DNA from: Sedimentisphaerales bacterium
GTDB taxonomy: Bacteria > Planctomycetota > Phycisphaerae > Sedimentisphaerales > Anaerobacaceae
Reading direction: 5' to 3'
Length of the DNA: 41,993 nt
NCBI GenBank assembly: GCA_016932835.1
Contig: JAFGCD010000149.1
Span: 1-41,993, forward strand
In this document: piece by piece, positions 41,314-41,993 of the stretch
Layout: every line of letters starts with the position of its first letter
Numbering within the stretch: position 1 is the stretch's first letter
Notes under the pieces: model-generated
Seen by the model: the letters and a program-made list of their open reading frames with translations, nothing else
Database searches by the model: none
Told to the model about the DNA's origin: nothing
Program-made: the position numbers and the translations under genes

Positions 41314-41993
41314 CGCACTCACCGTCATGGCAATGCTCAAGGTAACAACCTTCCTGTAATTCGCACATTCCTCGGCCGTAGCTCTCGCACGGAAAGTGGC
41401 CCGGTTCGGATACGCAACCATAAGGCGATATCCACTGACAACCCGTCTGTGAGAAGCACATCGCAGGATCGCCGAACGCCTCGCACGGAATCGGTGACCC
41501 CCAGCAACCGCAATCCTTATCTTCATAGCATTCGCAAGTGATTCCGTTATCGATGTACCCGTCGCAGTCGTTGTCCAATCCGTCGCATATCTCCGGATGA
41601 GGATCGCCCGGAGTTGCGCTGCATACTAAACCTGTCATATCCGGCGAGCAGACAGTGGTGCCATGTCGAAGGCATTCGCCCAGACCCACGTTGCAAGGCA
41701 TCCCTTTTTCGGGGAAATCCTCATCGACAGCCCCGTCGCAGTCATTGTCAAGGTAATCACACAATTCAACCGTGTCGCCCGTGTAATCTGTGCATGTTTG
41801 AGCCGCCCCGATGCATTCGTATGTCCCTTCCATACACATATCGGAGTCCGACCCGTCACAAGGCTGCCCGACCCACGCCTCCTCGGACCCGTCCGGGCTT
41901 GACGGGTCGCAGTCGTTGTCCATTCCGTCACAAAGGTCAAGAGTACTGCTCGTATTATCCGAGCACCAAAACGCTCCGCCTACACACTGCTGA
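41306..41993 (-). CDS. secreted DNDCDG-repeat (MopE-like, Ca/metal-binding motif) protein, 5' truncated
   Basis: C-terminal 229 residues of a larger protein; the frame runs off the window end without a start. It contains repeats of the type CDG(M/L/Y)DNDCDG-V/Y-I/VD: LCDGMDNDCD, LCDYLDNDCDGAVDED and ICDGLDNDCDGYIDNG, separated by Cys-rich spacers with paired cysteines (CSPDMTGLVCSATPGD). This is the putative metal-binding motif of MopE-type surface proteins, probably disulfide-rich and calcium-binding. The last ~75 residues are a Cys-rich tail (CECYEDKDCGCWGS, CFSQTGCQWISPYGC) that may be a cell-surface or protein-binding module. Convergent with the DsbA-like gene, which could help form its disulfides. 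Confidence 0.75.
   Translation of the reverse strand, partial: QQCVGGAFWCSDNTSSTLDLCDGMDNDCDPSSPDGSEEAWVGQPCDGSDSDMCMEGTYECIGAAQTCTDYTGDTVELCDYLDNDCDGAVDEDFPEKGMPCNVGLGECLRHGTTVCSPDMTGLVCSATPGDPHPEICDGLDNDCDGYIDNGITCECYEDKDCGCWGSPIPCEAFGDPAMCFSQTGCQWISPYGCVSEPGHFPCESYGRGMCELQEGCYLEHCHDGECGP

Noticed and set aside
1..41993. CRISPR arrays, prophage, transposase genes, rRNA
   Set aside because: I looked for evenly spaced repeats, integrase/transposase motifs and rRNA landmarks on both strands and found none.

Overview
The window looks like a chromosomal segment of a Planctomycetota bacterium, most likely of the Phycisphaerae/Sedimentisphaerales type. This is an inference from gene content. The signs are a high load of Gfo/Idh/MocA, enolase-superfamily and TIM-barrel sugar enzymes, a Tat-exported sugar isomerase homologue, an FG-GAP/VCBS secreted protein, a GxxExxY cassette, a DNDCDG-repeat secreted protein, and Gram-negative envelope genes (two LptF/LptG permeases, a SurA/PpiC-like chaperone, an OM-barrel DUF2490 protein). 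I see no phage, IS transposase, CRISPR array or rRNA. One tRNA gene is present.

Layout. 160-1878: orphan PAS-GAF histidine kinase. 2104-5429: three-gene sugar(-acid) catabolic operon behind a promoter with an overlapping inverted repeat. 5505-9108 (minus): GT4 glycosyltransferase, Tat sugar isomerase homologue, and rhomboid protease with a structured, terminator-bearing leader. 9480-13621: M24 peptidase, FG-GAP protein, GxxExxY cassette flanked by inverted 9-bp repeats, thiC. 13676-19032: phosphate-response island with phoB, phoR, then two promoters each carrying four 11-bp PHO repeats; these drive a small unknown gene and a Na/Pi cotransporter-phoU-DUF2490 operon. A compact structured RNA with a terminator sits between the two promoters. 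19118-23662 (minus): PpiC/SurA-like protein and two LptF/LptG-type permeases (envelope biogenesis). 23943-26957: HtrA-like protease and an unknown secreted protein. 26976-33233 (minus): translation/transcription operon nusA-infB-rbfA followed by a degenerate HhH-GPD protein with a histone-like tail and hisG. 33963-34685 (minus): membrane-anchored unknown, apparently leaderless. 34785-39650: pyrF, ubiE/menG, murD, a PilZ protein and bioY. 39826-40240: a putative ~60-nt hairpin RNA gene with CU-rich loop, then tRNA-Gln(CUG). 40321-41265: YHS-DsbA lipoprotein. 41306-end: DNDCDG-repeat protein cut by the window edge.

The most noteworthy signals are non-coding or translational. (1) infB appears to start at a CUG codon behind a perfect AGGAGG, restoring a full IF2_N domain that no ATG/GTG/TTG start can supply. 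(2) The small hairpin RNA at 39826-39887 has its own A-tract-backed promoter and an anti-Shine-Dalgarno-like loop. (3) Two near-identical four-repeat PHO-box promoters bracket an uncharacterised structured RNA. (4) The rhomboid gene and nusA each have a leader with an intrinsic terminator. All functional roles are inferred from reading the sequence; no database searches were run.
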